From Chishuiella changwenlii (GTDB lineage Bacteria; Bacteroidota; Bacteroidia; Flavobacteriales; Weeksellaceae): a stretch of 64,000 nucleotides of DNA. The DNA is taken from assembly GCF_900142565.1 (NCBI RefSeq), contig NZ_FRBH01000015.1, positions 1 through 64,000 of the forward strand. The letters are read 5' to 3'. The position numbers and the translations under genes were made by a program. Each line of letters opens with the position of its first letter. Position 1 is the stretch's first letter. Positions 18,288-26,933 of the stretch are shown here, piece by piece. A model generated the notes under the pieces. It saw nothing but the letters and a program-made list of their open reading frames with translations. It did not search any database and was not told where the DNA came from.

Positions 18288-19265
18288 ATGAAACATATAT
18301 ATATACTGTTTAATTTATGCTTATCTACTTTAGTTTTATCACAAGTAGGGATTAATACGCAAGCGCCAAAAGTGTCATTAGATATTGATGTAAGAAGAGT
18401 ATCAAGTGCTTTGGATAATACGCAATTATTAGGTTTTCAACCTCCAAGATTAACTTTACAAGAATTAACGAATAATACATTTGTTTATGGTGTTAATCAG
18501 AAAGGAGCAATTATTTATATAACAGGTGTTGCTGGAGGAACGGCGACAGGACCAAGAATTAATATAAACGAAGAAGGTATTTATTATTTTGATGGAGCAA
18601 TTTGGAAAAAAATGATGAGTTCTCAAAGTGGTCAAATAAATATATCATCTATTGTGGATCCTAATATTTTGGGTTATATACCAAGTTCAACAGCTACTGC
18701 TAGTACTGCTGCGGTTCCTGCTATATCAGGTGTAACAATAACTAAGGTTGCTACTGGAACTTTTTCAGGTAACGGGCATACTTATGCTGTTTACCAAACG
18801 AGTGGAAATGTAACTTGGTATCAGGCTTATTATGCAGCAAAAAGCTTAGGAGGTTATTTAGCAACCTTTACAACAGATGCAGAGTGGCAATATGTTGAAG
18901 CAAATTTAATAACACCATTAACAGTTTTTGATACGAACGGTGGATGGATAGGTTTTGCAAAATATAGTTGGAATGCAGGAACAGCTTTGGTTCCAAATCC
19001 AGAAATGAAATGGATAACTGGAGAGCAACCAAATCATAATTATGCAGCTCAAGGAACAGCATCGGTGGCTAAATTAAATTGGTTTGCTACAAACGAACCC
19101 AATAATAGTGGAGGTACAGAAGGGTTTGTTCATTTTTATCATAAAAATAGTAATCAAACTGTTGTAAGAGGAGGTTATACATCGACACATCCTTGGAATG
19201 ATATTCCTGCTGCAGGAAGTTCTTCAAATCCAATTAGAGGTTTCATTGTAGAATTTCAACAGTAA
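18288..19265 (+). CDS. secreted C-type lectin-like protein 3
   Basis: A 325-aa third paralogue, 21 bp after copy 2. Signal peptide about residues 1-18; mature start QVGINTQAPKVSLDID; linker LTLQELTNNT...GIYYFDGAIWKK; lectin-like domain with VTWYQAYYAAKSLGGYLATF, WIGFAKYSWNAG, EPN (270-272) and WND (303-305). It is the most diverged of the three in the N-terminal linker and just after WND (PAAGSSSNPI). The three genes end at one terminator and have no other neighbour on the same strand, so they form a lectin-only operon. Confidence 0.8.
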   Translation: MKHIYILFNLCLSTLVLSQVGINTQAPKVSLDIDVRRVSSALDNTQLLGFQPPRLTLQELTNNTFVYGVNQKGAIIYITGVAGGTATGPRININEEGIYYFDGAIWKKMMSSQSGQINISSIVDPNILGYIPSSTATASTAAVPAISGVTITKVATGTFSGNGHTYAVYQTSGNVTWYQAYYAAKSLGGYLATFTTDAEWQYVEANLITPLTVFDTNGGWIGFAKYSWNAGTALVPNPEMKWITGEQPNHNYAAQGTASVAKLNWFATNEPNNSGGTEGFVHFYHKNSNQTVVRGGYTSTHPWNDIPAAGSSSNPIRGFIVEFQQ

Positions 19266-19296
19266 CAGTTTGTTAAATACAATATTTTAAAACTTA

Positions 19297-19332
19297 AAAA
19301 ATCCTTTAGTAAATTTTGCTAAAGGATTTTTT
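19297..19332 (+). terminator. terminator of the lectin operon
   Basis: Stem AAAATCCTTTA/TAAAGGATTTT with an A-rich 5' side and a T-run of seven, 31 bp after the third lectin gene. Confidence 0.9.
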
Positions 19333-19385
19333 TATAAAAAGAATATCCTTCACAATTTCTAAATGTAGATGCAAAACCTTTGATG

Positions 19386-19393
19386 TATCTTTG
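19386..19393 (+). promoter_or_regulatory. -7 promoter element for the MATE gene
   Basis: TATCTTTG, followed by CA, is an exact TAnnTTTG match 22 bp before the proposed TTG start. No clear TTTG is seen at the -33 position. It supports a start after this point rather than the longer open frame. Confidence 0.6.
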
Positions 19394-19414
19394 CACGTAA
19401 TAAAAATAAATAAA

Positions 19415-20866
19415 TTGGAATTAAAAGAGCATTTAAGACGTAATATTAAATTAGCATTACCAGTAATGATTACTCAAATGGGACAAATCTCAGTAAACAT
19501 TATTGATAATATTATGGTCGGTGGACTTGGAGGAAAATATGATAATATTGAAGATGAGGTTTTAGGGAAAACATCCTTAGCTGCTGCATCTTTAGGAAAC
19601 TCATTATTTTTTGCAATTTTAGTATTTGCTTTCGGATTTAGTTTTGCACTTTCTCCTTTGATTGCTGCGGAAGATTCTAAAGGAGATAAAAAAATGGCAG
19701 GTGCATACTTTTCTCATAGTTTGGTGTTAAATGTAACATTGTCGGTGTGTTTATTTTTATTAATAACATTTTTAAAACCATTAATGTTTTACATGGGGCA
19801 ACCAGCCGATGTTGTAGAGAAGTGTATTCCTTATCTTACGATAATGACTTTCTCTATGATTCCATTAATGATTTTTCAAACATTCCGTCAATTATCAGAG
19901 GGGTTATCATTAACGATTCCAGTAACAATAGCAACAGTTTTAAGTAATGTTGTTAATATCGTATTAAATTATGGTTGGGTTTATGGAAATTGGGGATTTC
20001 CTCGTTTAGAAGTTGCTGGTGCGGCTTGGGGAACTTTTGTTGCAAGATTAGTTATGATGATTTTCTTGTTAATTGTTCTATTAAACTTTAAGAAAACTAA
20101 ATCAGTCTTAAAAGAAGCAAGTTTTAAAGTAGCTGATTTTAAAAAGATCATTTTCAAAAGAATTGCTTCAATTGGGATTCCAACAGCATTAACTTCTTTT
20201 TTTGAAATGAGTGCATTCTCTTTAGCAGCATTTGTTTGTGGTTATACATTTACAAATTCAATTGCAGATCAAGAATTAGCGAAAATAAATTTAGCTGCTC
20301 ATCAGATAGCAATTAATTTAGCTTCAACAACTTTTATGATGTGTACAGGAATTGGTGTTGCTGCGACGGTTCGTATAGGAAATCAATTAGGTTTAAAAGA
20401 TTATAAAACGTTAAGAGAAGCTGGCTGGTCTTGTATCATGATGGTACTTACTTTTATGATAATTTGTGGTGTATTATTTATTATGTTCCGTTATCAGTTG
20501 CCAACAATATATTTAGATAATCAAGATGTAATTAATCTTTCTGCTCAATTATTAATTATAGCTTCGCTGTTTCAAATGTCAGATGGAATACAGTTGGTTT
20601 TATTAGGCGCATTAAGAGGGATGATGGATGTTAAAATTCCATCAATCTTAACTTTTGTATCTTATTGGTTGATTGCTATTCCTATTGGTGTTACCTTAGC
20701 AATTATATTCGAAATGCGTGCTTTTGGTATGTGGATTGGTTTAGGTGTAGGTTTAACGGCTTCGGCAGTATTTTTAATAATTAGATACAATAGACAAACA
20801 AATAAATTGATTAGAGATAATCCGAATGTGAAGATAAATTTAGAAGATAAATTAAAAAATATATAA
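19415..20866 (+). CDS. MATE family multidrug efflux transporter
   Basis: A protein of about 483 aa with twelve predicted membrane segments and MATE features: LALPVMITQMGQISVNIIDNIMVG at the N-terminus, FSFALSPLIAAEDSKGDKK, FFEMSAFSLAAF in the second half, and LGALRGMMDVKIPSIL. Family members export cationic drugs or metabolites in exchange for Na+ or H+. Start chosen is TTG at 19415, which places 12 residues before LALPV as in homologues; the open frame reaches back to 19316 but that part overlaps the lectin terminator and the -7 element. The next gene starts 3 bp downstream. Confidence 0.9.
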   Translation: MELKEHLRRNIKLALPVMITQMGQISVNIIDNIMVGGLGGKYDNIEDEVLGKTSLAAASLGNSLFFAILVFAFGFSFALSPLIAAEDSKGDKKMAGAYFSHSLVLNVTLSVCLFLLITFLKPLMFYMGQPADVVEKCIPYLTIMTFSMIPLMIFQTFRQLSEGLSLTIPVTIATVLSNVVNIVLNYGWVYGNWGFPRLEVAGAAWGTFVARLVMMIFLLIVLLNFKKTKSVLKEASFKVADFKKIIFKRIASIGIPTALTSFFEMSAFSLAAFVCGYTFTNSIADQELAKINLAAHQIAINLASTTFMMCTGIGVAATVRIGNQLGLKDYKTLREAGWSCIMMVLTFMIICGVLFIMFRYQLPTIYLDNQDVINLSAQLLIIASLFQMSDGIQLVLLGALRGMMDVKIPSILTFVSYWLIAIPIGVTLAIIFEMRAFGMWIGLGVGLTASAVFLIIRYNRQTNKLIRDNPNVKINLEDKLKNI

Positions 20867-20869
20867 AAA

Positions 20870-21106
20870 ATGGAATTACCAAAATTTTTAGTTGCAGATA
20901 ATTCTGCATTTCCAGATAAAATCTTTATTCTACACACAGAATATCCTCGTTTTTTATTAGATGTAGAGAATGATGACATAGAATGGTTTGAAGATATTTC
21001 TGAAGAAGAAGATAATGAAGAATTTGATACTGAGGTAGCAAATTTAATCGAAGAAGCTCTTGATTTTTATGATGCAGAGATGGCTTCTTTAGATGAAGAA
21101 GAATAA
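20870..21106 (+). CDS. small acidic conserved hypothetical protein
   Basis: A 78-aa protein without signal peptide or membrane segment. The first 35 residues look folded (MELPKFLVADNSAFPDKIFILHTEYPRFLLDV); the rest is strongly acidic (ISEEEDNEEFDTEV...ASLDEEE). I recall similar short proteins in other Flavobacteriia but no function. It begins 3 bp after the MATE gene and is followed by a terminator, so it is co-transcribed with the pump. It could be cytosolic and bind a basic partner, but nothing in the sequence proves that. Confidence 0.75.
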   Translation: MELPKFLVADNSAFPDKIFILHTEYPRFLLDVENDDIEWFEDISEEEDNEEFDTEVANLIEEALDFYDAEMASLDEEE

Positions 21107-21123
21107 AAAATAGCAAATAAAGG

Positions 21124-21153
21124 AATAGTGTAATTTTTACACTATTTTTTTTG
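21124..21153 (+). terminator. terminator after the acidic protein gene
   Basis: Stem AATAGTGTA/TACACTATT with a 5-nt loop and a T-run of about eight. Confidence 0.88.
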
Positions 21154-21210
21154 TCTACTTGTTTTAGAAAGTATTTTTTATTATTTTGCATTATAAATTT
21201 ATTCAAAGCC

Positions 21211-22986
21211 ATGGAAATAAAAAGACTATTTGATTTTCTTCAAAATCAATTCGAAAATAATCCAAGAGAAGATTCTTTAGTAACCAAAGTAAATGGGGTT
21301 TGGGTAAAAACTTCCACACAAGAATATTACGGAAAAGCAAATGCGTTTAGTAGAGGTTTATTACAATTAGGAATAAAACCAGAAGATAAAATAGCAATTG
21401 TTACGTCTAATAACCGTACAGAATGGAATATTTGTGATATCGGTATTCAACAAGTAGGAGCAATTAGTGTTCCTCTTTATCCAACTTTATCTGAAAGTGA
21501 TTTTGAATTTATTTTAAATGATGCTGAATGTAAGTTTATTTTTGTTTCTGATAAAGAATTATATCATACTGTAAATTCAGTTAAATCTAAAGTACCATCT
21601 TTAGTTGGTATTTATAGTTTTGAAGAAATACCTGGAGTGCCTAATTATAACGAGATAAAAGATTTAGGCGAAGATATTTCAACTCAACACGAAGTAGATA
21701 GTATAAAAAAGTTGGTTAAACCTTCAGATATTGCTACAATTATATATACTTCAGGAACAACAGGTCGTCCAAAAGGAGTTCTTTTAACTCACGAAAATAT
21801 AGTTTCAGATGTTATTATGTCGAAAGAGCGTGTTCCAGAAGTTCTAGCAAATGGAATAGCTTTAAGTTTCTTGCCAATAAATCACGTATTCGAAAGAATG
21901 CTAATTTATCTATATCAATACATGGGTATAGGAATTTGGTATGCAGAAAGTATAGATAAATTAGGTGAAAACATGAAAGAGGTAAAACCTCATGTAATGA
22001 CAGTTGTACCAAGATTGGTTGAAAAAGTTTACGATAAAATTTATAATACAGGAGCATCTGCAGGAGGATTAAAAACAAAAATCTTTATGTGGGCTTTAAA
22101 TCTTGTAGAAGATTATAATCCATACGAATCCAAAGGTTTCTTATTTGATATACAACATTCTGTTGCTAAAAAATTAGTTTTTAGTAAATGGAAAGAAGGA
22201 GTTGGAGGTAATTTAGTTTGTATGGTTTCTGGTTCAGCACCTTTAGCACCAAGATTAAATCATATATTTTGGGGAGCTGGTATTCCAATTTTAGAAGGTT
22301 ATGGATTAACAGAAACATCACCTGTTATTTCTGTAAATGCGATGAAAAAAGGAATGTTTGGAATAGGTACAGTTGGTGCTCCGTTAAATGGAGTAGAAGT
22401 TAAAATTGCCGAAGACGGAGAAATTCTTGTTAAAGGACCAAATATTACTCAAGGATATTACAATGATCCAGAAAAAACAGCAGAAGCTTTTACACCAGAT
22501 GGTTATTTTAGAACAGGTGATATAGGAGTAATTGAAAAAGGATTACTTAAAATTACGGATCGTAAAAAAGAAATGTTTAAAACATCTGGAGGAAAATATA
22601 TTGCTCCTCAGATTATTGAAAATAAATTTAAACAATCTCGATTCATAGAACAAATAATGGTTGTAGGAGAAGGTGAAAAAATGCCTTGTGTAATTATTCA
22701 ACCAAATTTTCAGACGTTAAAAGATTATTTAAAAATTAAAAACATAGCAGTTCCTTTAACGAATGAAGAGTTAATAGAAAATTCTGCTATTGTAGATTTA
22801 ATTCAAAGAGAAATAGAAAAAATGAACCAAGGTCTTGGGCATTGGGAACAAATAAAGAAATTTGAATTAACGCCTGAAGAATGGACAATAGATGAAGGTC
22901 TATTAACACCAACTTTAAAATTAAAACGAAAAAATGTTTTGGCTAAATACCAAGATCTCTATAAGAAATTATATAATAAAGCTTAA
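21211..22986 (+). CDS. long-chain fatty acid-CoA ligase
   Basis: A 591-aa AMP-forming acyl-CoA synthetase. The P-loop IIYTSGTTGRPKGV, the A5 motif GYGLTETSPV, the A7/A8 region YFRTGDIGVIEKGLLKITDRKKEMFKTSGGKYIAPQ and the C-terminal region with TPTLKLKRKNV are present; together they match the bacterial long-chain group with the extended IAPQ.IE segment. It activates free fatty acids to acyl-CoA with ATP. Start ATG 21211 (MEIKRLFDFLQ) is chosen; the open frame begins 20 codons earlier inside a hydrophobic non-homologous stretch. Single-gene unit between two terminators. Confidence 0.93.
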   Translation: MEIKRLFDFLQNQFENNPREDSLVTKVNGVWVKTSTQEYYGKANAFSRGLLQLGIKPEDKIAIVTSNNRTEWNICDIGIQQVGAISVPLYPTLSESDFEFILNDAECKFIFVSDKELYHTVNSVKSKVPSLVGIYSFEEIPGVPNYNEIKDLGEDISTQHEVDSIKKLVKPSDIATIIYTSGTTGRPKGVLLTHENIVSDVIMSKERVPEVLANGIALSFLPINHVFERMLIYLYQYMGIGIWYAESIDKLGENMKEVKPHVMTVVPRLVEKVYDKIYNTGASAGGLKTKIFMWALNLVEDYNPYESKGFLFDIQHSVAKKLVFSKWKEGVGGNLVCMVSGSAPLAPRLNHIFWGAGIPILEGYGLTETSPVISVNAMKKGMFGIGTVGAPLNGVEVKIAEDGEILVKGPNITQGYYNDPEKTAEAFTPDGYFRTGDIGVIEKGLLKITDRKKEMFKTSGGKYIAPQIIENKFKQSRFIEQIMVVGEGEKMPCVIIQPNFQTLKDYLKIKNIAVPLTNEELIENSAIVDLIQREIEKMNQGLGHWEQIKKFELTPEEWTIDEGLLTPTLKLKRKNVLAKYQDLYKKLYNKA

Positions 22987-23019
22987 AAAAAATGCTGTCT
23001 TCGGATAGCATTTTTTTTT
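22985..23019 (+). terminator. terminator with UUCG tetraloop
   Basis: Stem ATGCTGTC/GATAGCAT closing a TTCG tetraloop (23000-23003), extended by A/T pairs and a run of nine T directly after the acyl-CoA ligase stop. Confidence 0.9.
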
Positions 23020-23070
23020 GGATTGATTTACTTTGTTTTTAGAATATATGATTAATTTTATATTGATTAA

Positions 23071-23604
23071 ATGAAAAAAATGTTAGAAAACTTAAGTTTA
23101 AATAAGGCTGTCATAGAAGACTTAGATTCTATTTGGAATATTTTGCAACAAGCTATTCAAAAAAGAAGAGAAGAGGGGAGTGATCAATGGCAAGATGGAT
23201 ACCCAAATCCAGATGTCATCAAAGATGATATTTACAATGGTTTTGCATATGTTGTAAAGCAAAATAATTCTGATATAATTGCTTATGTAGCAATTAGTGA
23301 TAAAGAAGAAATTGCTTACAATGATTTGGTTGGAGAATGGATAACAGATAATCAATACATAGCTATACACCGATTGGCAGTTTCTCAAGAAATTAAAATT
23401 AAAGGATTAGGAACTTGGATTATGCTAGAAGCTGAAAAAGTAGCATTATCTAAGAATATTAATAGTATAAGAGTTGATACAAACTTTGATAATGTAGGAA
23501 TGTTACGCGTTTTTGAAAAGTTAGATTATCATTACTGTGGAGAAGTTCTTTACAGAGGGGGTATGAGAAAAGCTTTTGAGAAAATATTATTAAGTAATCC
23601 ATAA
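23071..23604 (+). CDS. GNAT family N-acetyltransferase
   Basis: A 177-aa GNAT-fold protein. The core is LNKAVIEDLDSIWNILQQA, then YVAISDKEEIAYN, IHRLAVSQEIKIKGLGTWIMLEAEKVA (acetyl-CoA pyrophosphate loop; the usual Q/RxxGxG/A is K-G-L-G) and IRVDTNFDNVGMLRVFEKLDYHYCGEV with the C-terminal beta bulge. REEGSDQWQDGYPNPDVIKDDI near the N-terminus is a family variant seen in Firmicutes and Bacteroidota acetyltransferases of unknown substrate. It may start at the first ATG (23071) or at the ATG three codons later. No operon partner. Confidence 0.85.
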   Translation: MKKMLENLSLNKAVIEDLDSIWNILQQAIQKRREEGSDQWQDGYPNPDVIKDDIYNGFAYVVKQNNSDIIAYVAISDKEEIAYNDLVGEWITDNQYIAIHRLAVSQEIKIKGLGTWIMLEAEKVALSKNINSIRVDTNFDNVGMLRVFEKLDYHYCGEVLYRGGMRKAFEKILLSNP

Positions 23605-23672
23605 AAAACACACTTATTATTTATTAAAAATAGAAATATATATAATTTACTCCTAAAAAATTAGGGGTAAAA

Positions 23673-23702
23673 TTTGTTTTTTGTTCTTTTTTTATATTTT
23701 TG
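23673..23702 (+). promoter_or_regulatory. Bacteroidota-type promoter of amtB
   Basis: TTTG at 23673-23676 and TATTTTTG at 23695-23702, separated by 18 bp, fit the TTTG-N~19-TAnnTTTG consensus. The -7 end is 19 bp before the amtB ATG. Confidence 0.7.
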
Positions 23703-23721
23703 AATAAAAAAACAAGAACTT

Positions 23722-25062
23722 ATGAAAGTCGGATTGAAATGGAAAGTTTCATTTGCCATTATTGCAATTGTAGCAATTGCCGGGTTATTTTGGAAACCTG
23801 TAACAGATTTACCTCACACTGGAGAATTTTTAGGAGAAGATAATATTGTAAATTCCGATGTAGCTTGGATTTTAGCTGCCGCAGGATTAGTATTGTTAAT
23901 GACACCAGGATTATCATTTTTTTATGGAGGAATGGTAGGAAAGAAAAATGTTATTTCAACCATGTTGCAAAGCTTTATAGCATTGGGCGTTATTTCTATT
24001 TTATGGGTTGTCGTTGGTTTTTCTCTTTCTTTTGGAGAATCTATCGGAATCACAATCAATGGTGAGCATTATGGTTTAATAGGAAATCCTTTTTCATATC
24101 CCTTTTTTAATCACGTCGGAGCATTTCCTCATAAAGACATGGCATCAACAATTCCTTTTGTTTTATTTGCCTTATTTCAAATGAAATTTGCTGTTATCAC
24201 TCCAGCCTTGGTAACAGGATCTTTCGCTGAACGTGTAAGATTTATATCTTACTTATTATTTATGGTTCTATTCAGTTTATTAATTTACACACCACTTTGT
24301 CACATGGTTTGGCATCCAGAAGGTTTATTAAATAAATATTTCGGAGTAAAAGATTTTGCAGGAGGAACTGTTGTGCACATGAGTGCAGGTTTTGCAGCAT
24401 TAGCAGGAGCTATTGTTATAGGAAAAAGAAAAAACAGAGAACATAAACCTGCTAATATTCCATTTGTTTTATTAGGAACAGGAATGCTTTGGTTTGGATG
24501 GTTTGGTTTTAATGCAGGTTCTGCTTTAGGGGCAAATTCCACTGCTGCATTAGCATTTGGTACAACTACAATAGCATCCGCATCCGCAATGATAACATGG
24601 ATATTTTTTGATCGATTAAATGGTAGAAACGTTTCTGCTATGGGAGCTTGTATTGGTGCTGTTGTTGGTTTAGTAGCAATAACACCTGCCTGTGGATTTG
24701 TTACAATACCAGAAAGTTTATTCATTGGTTTTATAACTGCAATTGTTTCTAATTCTTTATTATACTGGAAAGTCTTGAAAAAAGTAGATGATACTTTAGA
24801 TGTTTTTGCTTGTCATGGAGTAGGAGGAATTATGGGAATGATTTTGACGGCAATTTTTGCACACGGAGAAAATGCAAGTTTATTACATGGAGGAATAGGA
24901 GTATTTACTCACCACATGATCGCATTACTATTCGTTTCAATTTTTACATTTTTTGGTGCAATTTTATTGTTTTATTTAACGAATAAAATGATTCACTTGC
25001 GCGTAGGAGATAGAGCAGAGTTTGAAGGTTTAGATATTTCTCAGCACGGAGAAAGTTTCTAA
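23722..25062 (+). CDS. amtB: ammonium transporter
   Basis: A 446-aa Amt/Rh-family channel in the inner membrane carrying ammonium. Eleven or more hydrophobic helices follow an N-terminal membrane/leader segment (KVSFAIIAIVAIAGLFW) and an extracytoplasmic stretch. Conduction residues can be read: W in HMVWHPEG, D in KDFAGGTVVHMSAG with the first twin His, and the second twin His in ACHGVGGIMG. GSFAERVRF is the family signature. No glnK/PII gene lies beside it, unlike the common pair. It has its own promoter and ends at a shared terminator. Confidence 0.95.
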   Translation: MKVGLKWKVSFAIIAIVAIAGLFWKPVTDLPHTGEFLGEDNIVNSDVAWILAAAGLVLLMTPGLSFFYGGMVGKKNVISTMLQSFIALGVISILWVVVGFSLSFGESIGITINGEHYGLIGNPFSYPFFNHVGAFPHKDMASTIPFVLFALFQMKFAVITPALVTGSFAERVRFISYLLFMVLFSLLIYTPLCHMVWHPEGLLNKYFGVKDFAGGTVVHMSAGFAALAGAIVIGKRKNREHKPANIPFVLLGTGMLWFGWFGFNAGSALGANSTAALAFGTTTIASASAMITWIFFDRLNGRNVSAMGACIGAVVGLVAITPACGFVTIPESLFIGFITAIVSNSLLYWKVLKKVDDTLDVFACHGVGGIMGMILTAIFAHGENASLLHGGIGVFTHHMIALLFVSIFTFFGAILLFYLTNKMIHLRVGDRAEFEGLDISQHGESF

Positions 25063-25104
25063 ATCTTTCATAATAATGCAATTTTTGATGTTTTTTATTT
25101 GACT

Positions 25105-25136
25105 AAAAAATCCGATTCATTCGAATCGGATTTTTC
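25105..25136. terminator. bidirectional terminator between amtB and rsmE
   Basis: Perfect 13-bp stem AAAAATCCGATTC/GAATCGGATTTTT with loop ATTC, between converging genes. Confidence 0.93.
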
Positions 25137-25141
25137 TATTA

Positions 25142-25852
25142 TTATGATTTTAATTCCCAGTCTATGGCGAAAACAGCTTGTAATGCTGCGGTTTCTGTTC
25201 TAAATCTTTGTTGACCTAAACTTATTCCTTTGTAGTTTTCTTTTTCAGCATTTAGTATTTCATCACGAGAAAAATCTCCTTCTGGTCCAATTAAAATAAG
25301 AATTTTATTTGGCTCATTTTCTAAAATAGATTTTAATGGTGTTTTTACTATATCATCTTCGCAATGAGCAATACACTTTGTAAAGTTTTCAAAATCTTGC
25401 TTAATAAAATCATTAAACTTCGTTAAATCATTCACTTTTGGTAAATAAGCTTTCAAAGATTGTTTTGTCGCAGCTTGTATGATTTTTTCAATACGCTCAA
25501 TTTTTATGTTTTTTCGTTCAGAATGAAAAGTCTGTAAAAAAGTAATTTCATCAATTCCTATTTCTGTTGCTTTTTCTAGGAAAAACTCTAAACGTTCCAT
25601 TGTCTTTGTTGGAGCAATAGCAACATGTAGATAATAATTTTTCTTTTCAAAATCAGTTTTTAATTCAATAATACTTCCTTCAACAACTTTTTTAGAAATA
25701 GAATTAATTTCAACTTTGGCAAGCTTACCTTTTCCGTCTGTTACATGAACTACGTCGCCTTCTTGTCCACGTAAAACTTTTGCAAAATGATGACTTTCTT
25801 CTTCATTCAAGATAGCGTGATCGTCATATATTTCTCCAAAAAATAATTTCAT
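25142..25852 (-). CDS. rsmE: 16S rRNA (uracil-1498-N3)-methyltransferase
   Basis: A 236-aa SPOUT-class methyltransferase modifying U1498 of 16S rRNA with SAM. The N-terminal PUA-like part HAILNEEESHHFAKVLRGQEGDVVHVTDGKG is followed by the knot: KTMERLEFFLEKATEIGIDEI, ILIGPEGDFSRDEI and LGQQRFRTETAALQA. Normal length. Its start codon overlaps the tsaD stop by one base, so the pair is coupled, an arrangement frequent in Flavobacteriia. Confidence 0.95.
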   Translation of the reverse strand: MKLFFGEIYDDHAILNEEESHHFAKVLRGQEGDVVHVTDGKGKLAKVEINSISKKVVEGSIIELKTDFEKKNYYLHVAIAPTKTMERLEFFLEKATEIGIDEITFLQTFHSERKNIKIERIEKIIQAATKQSLKAYLPKVNDLTKFNDFIKQDFENFTKCIAHCEDDIVKTPLKSILENEPNKILILIGPEGDFSRDEILNAEKENYKGISLGQQRFRTETAALQAVFAIDWELKS

Positions 25853-26871
25853 TAAATATGGTATTTAGCTACAGATTTTGCTGTATTTTCTGTAAATATT
25901 TTATGTTCGTATTTTAATGTACCAACCATTGCAATCATAGCTGCATTATCTGTTGTGTATGCAAATTTTGGAATAAAAGTTTTCCAACCATAAGCAGTTT
26001 CTCCATCTTTTAAACGCTGACGAATTTCCGAATTTGCAGAAACTCCTCCAGCAATTGCAATTTGGTTAATACCAGTTTCTTCGGTTGCTTTTTTTACTTT
26101 ATCCATTAAAATATTAACAATAGAATGCTGAATAGAAGCACATAAATCATCAATATTTTCTTCAATAAAATTAGGATTATTCTTCACCTCTTTCTGAATA
26201 AAATATAAAATAGAGGTTTTGAAGCCACTAAAACTAAAGTTTAATCCATCTACTTTTGGTTTAGCAAAAGTGAATTTTTTAGGATCTCCAATTTTAGATT
26301 TCTGATCTATAATTGGTCCAGCAGGATAAGGTAAATTTAATATTTTACCAGCTTTATCAAATGCTTCACCAGCTGCATCGTCTATTGTTTCTCCTAAAAT
26401 CTCCATGTCAAAATAATTATTTATTTTGACAATTTGTGTATGTCCACCACTAACAGTTAAACATAAAAATGGAAAAGTTGGTTTTTCGTCGTTCGCATCT
26501 TCAATAAAATTAGCTAAAATATGCGCTTGCATATGGTTAACTTCAATTAAAGGAATTTTTAACGATTGACTAAAAGATTTTGCAAAACTTCCGCCAACCA
26601 ACAAAGAACCCATTAATCCTGGACCTCTTGTGTAAGCGATTGCTTTTAAATCTTTCTTTGTAATATTTGCCTGTTTTAAGGCCTGATCCACCACTGGAAC
26701 AATATTTTGTTGATGTGCTCTTGAAGCTAATTCGGGTACTACGCCGCCATATATTTCATGAATCTTTTGGCTAGCGACAACATTAGATAAGATTTTATTT
26801 CCATCAATTATTGCAGCTCCTGTATCATCGCAAGAAGATTCTATGGCTAAAATGTAGTTTTTAACGCTCAT
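25852..26871 (-). CDS. tsaD: tRNA N6-adenosine threonylcarbamoyltransferase
   Basis: A 339-aa TsaD/Kae1/Qri7 protein, catalytic subunit of t6A37 synthesis on ANN-decoding tRNAs. ILAIESSCDDTGAA opens the ASKHA fold; the metal-binding histidines H113 and H117 are in NHMQAH; GPGLMGSLLVG, SGGHTQ and IAGGVSANSEIR are further landmarks. Full length. It is transcribed with rsmE and divergently from tamB, with only 62 bp between the two start codons. Confidence 0.97.
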   Translation of the reverse strand: MSVKNYILAIESSCDDTGAAIIDGNKILSNVVASQKIHEIYGGVVPELASRAHQQNIVPVVDQALKQANITKKDLKAIAYTRGPGLMGSLLVGGSFAKSFSQSLKIPLIEVNHMQAHILANFIEDANDEKPTFPFLCLTVSGGHTQIVKINNYFDMEILGETIDDAAGEAFDKAGKILNLPYPAGPIIDQKSKIGDPKKFTFAKPKVDGLNFSFSGFKTSILYFIQKEVKNNPNFIEENIDDLCASIQHSIVNILMDKVKKATEETGINQIAIAGGVSANSEIRQRLKDGETAYGWKTFIPKFAYTTDNAAMIAMVGTLKYEHKIFTENTAKSVAKYHI

Positions 26872-26933
26872 AATACCTTGTAGAATAAAATTTATAATTA
26901 TTTTTACGCTACAAATATCGTAAAATTAAACCA

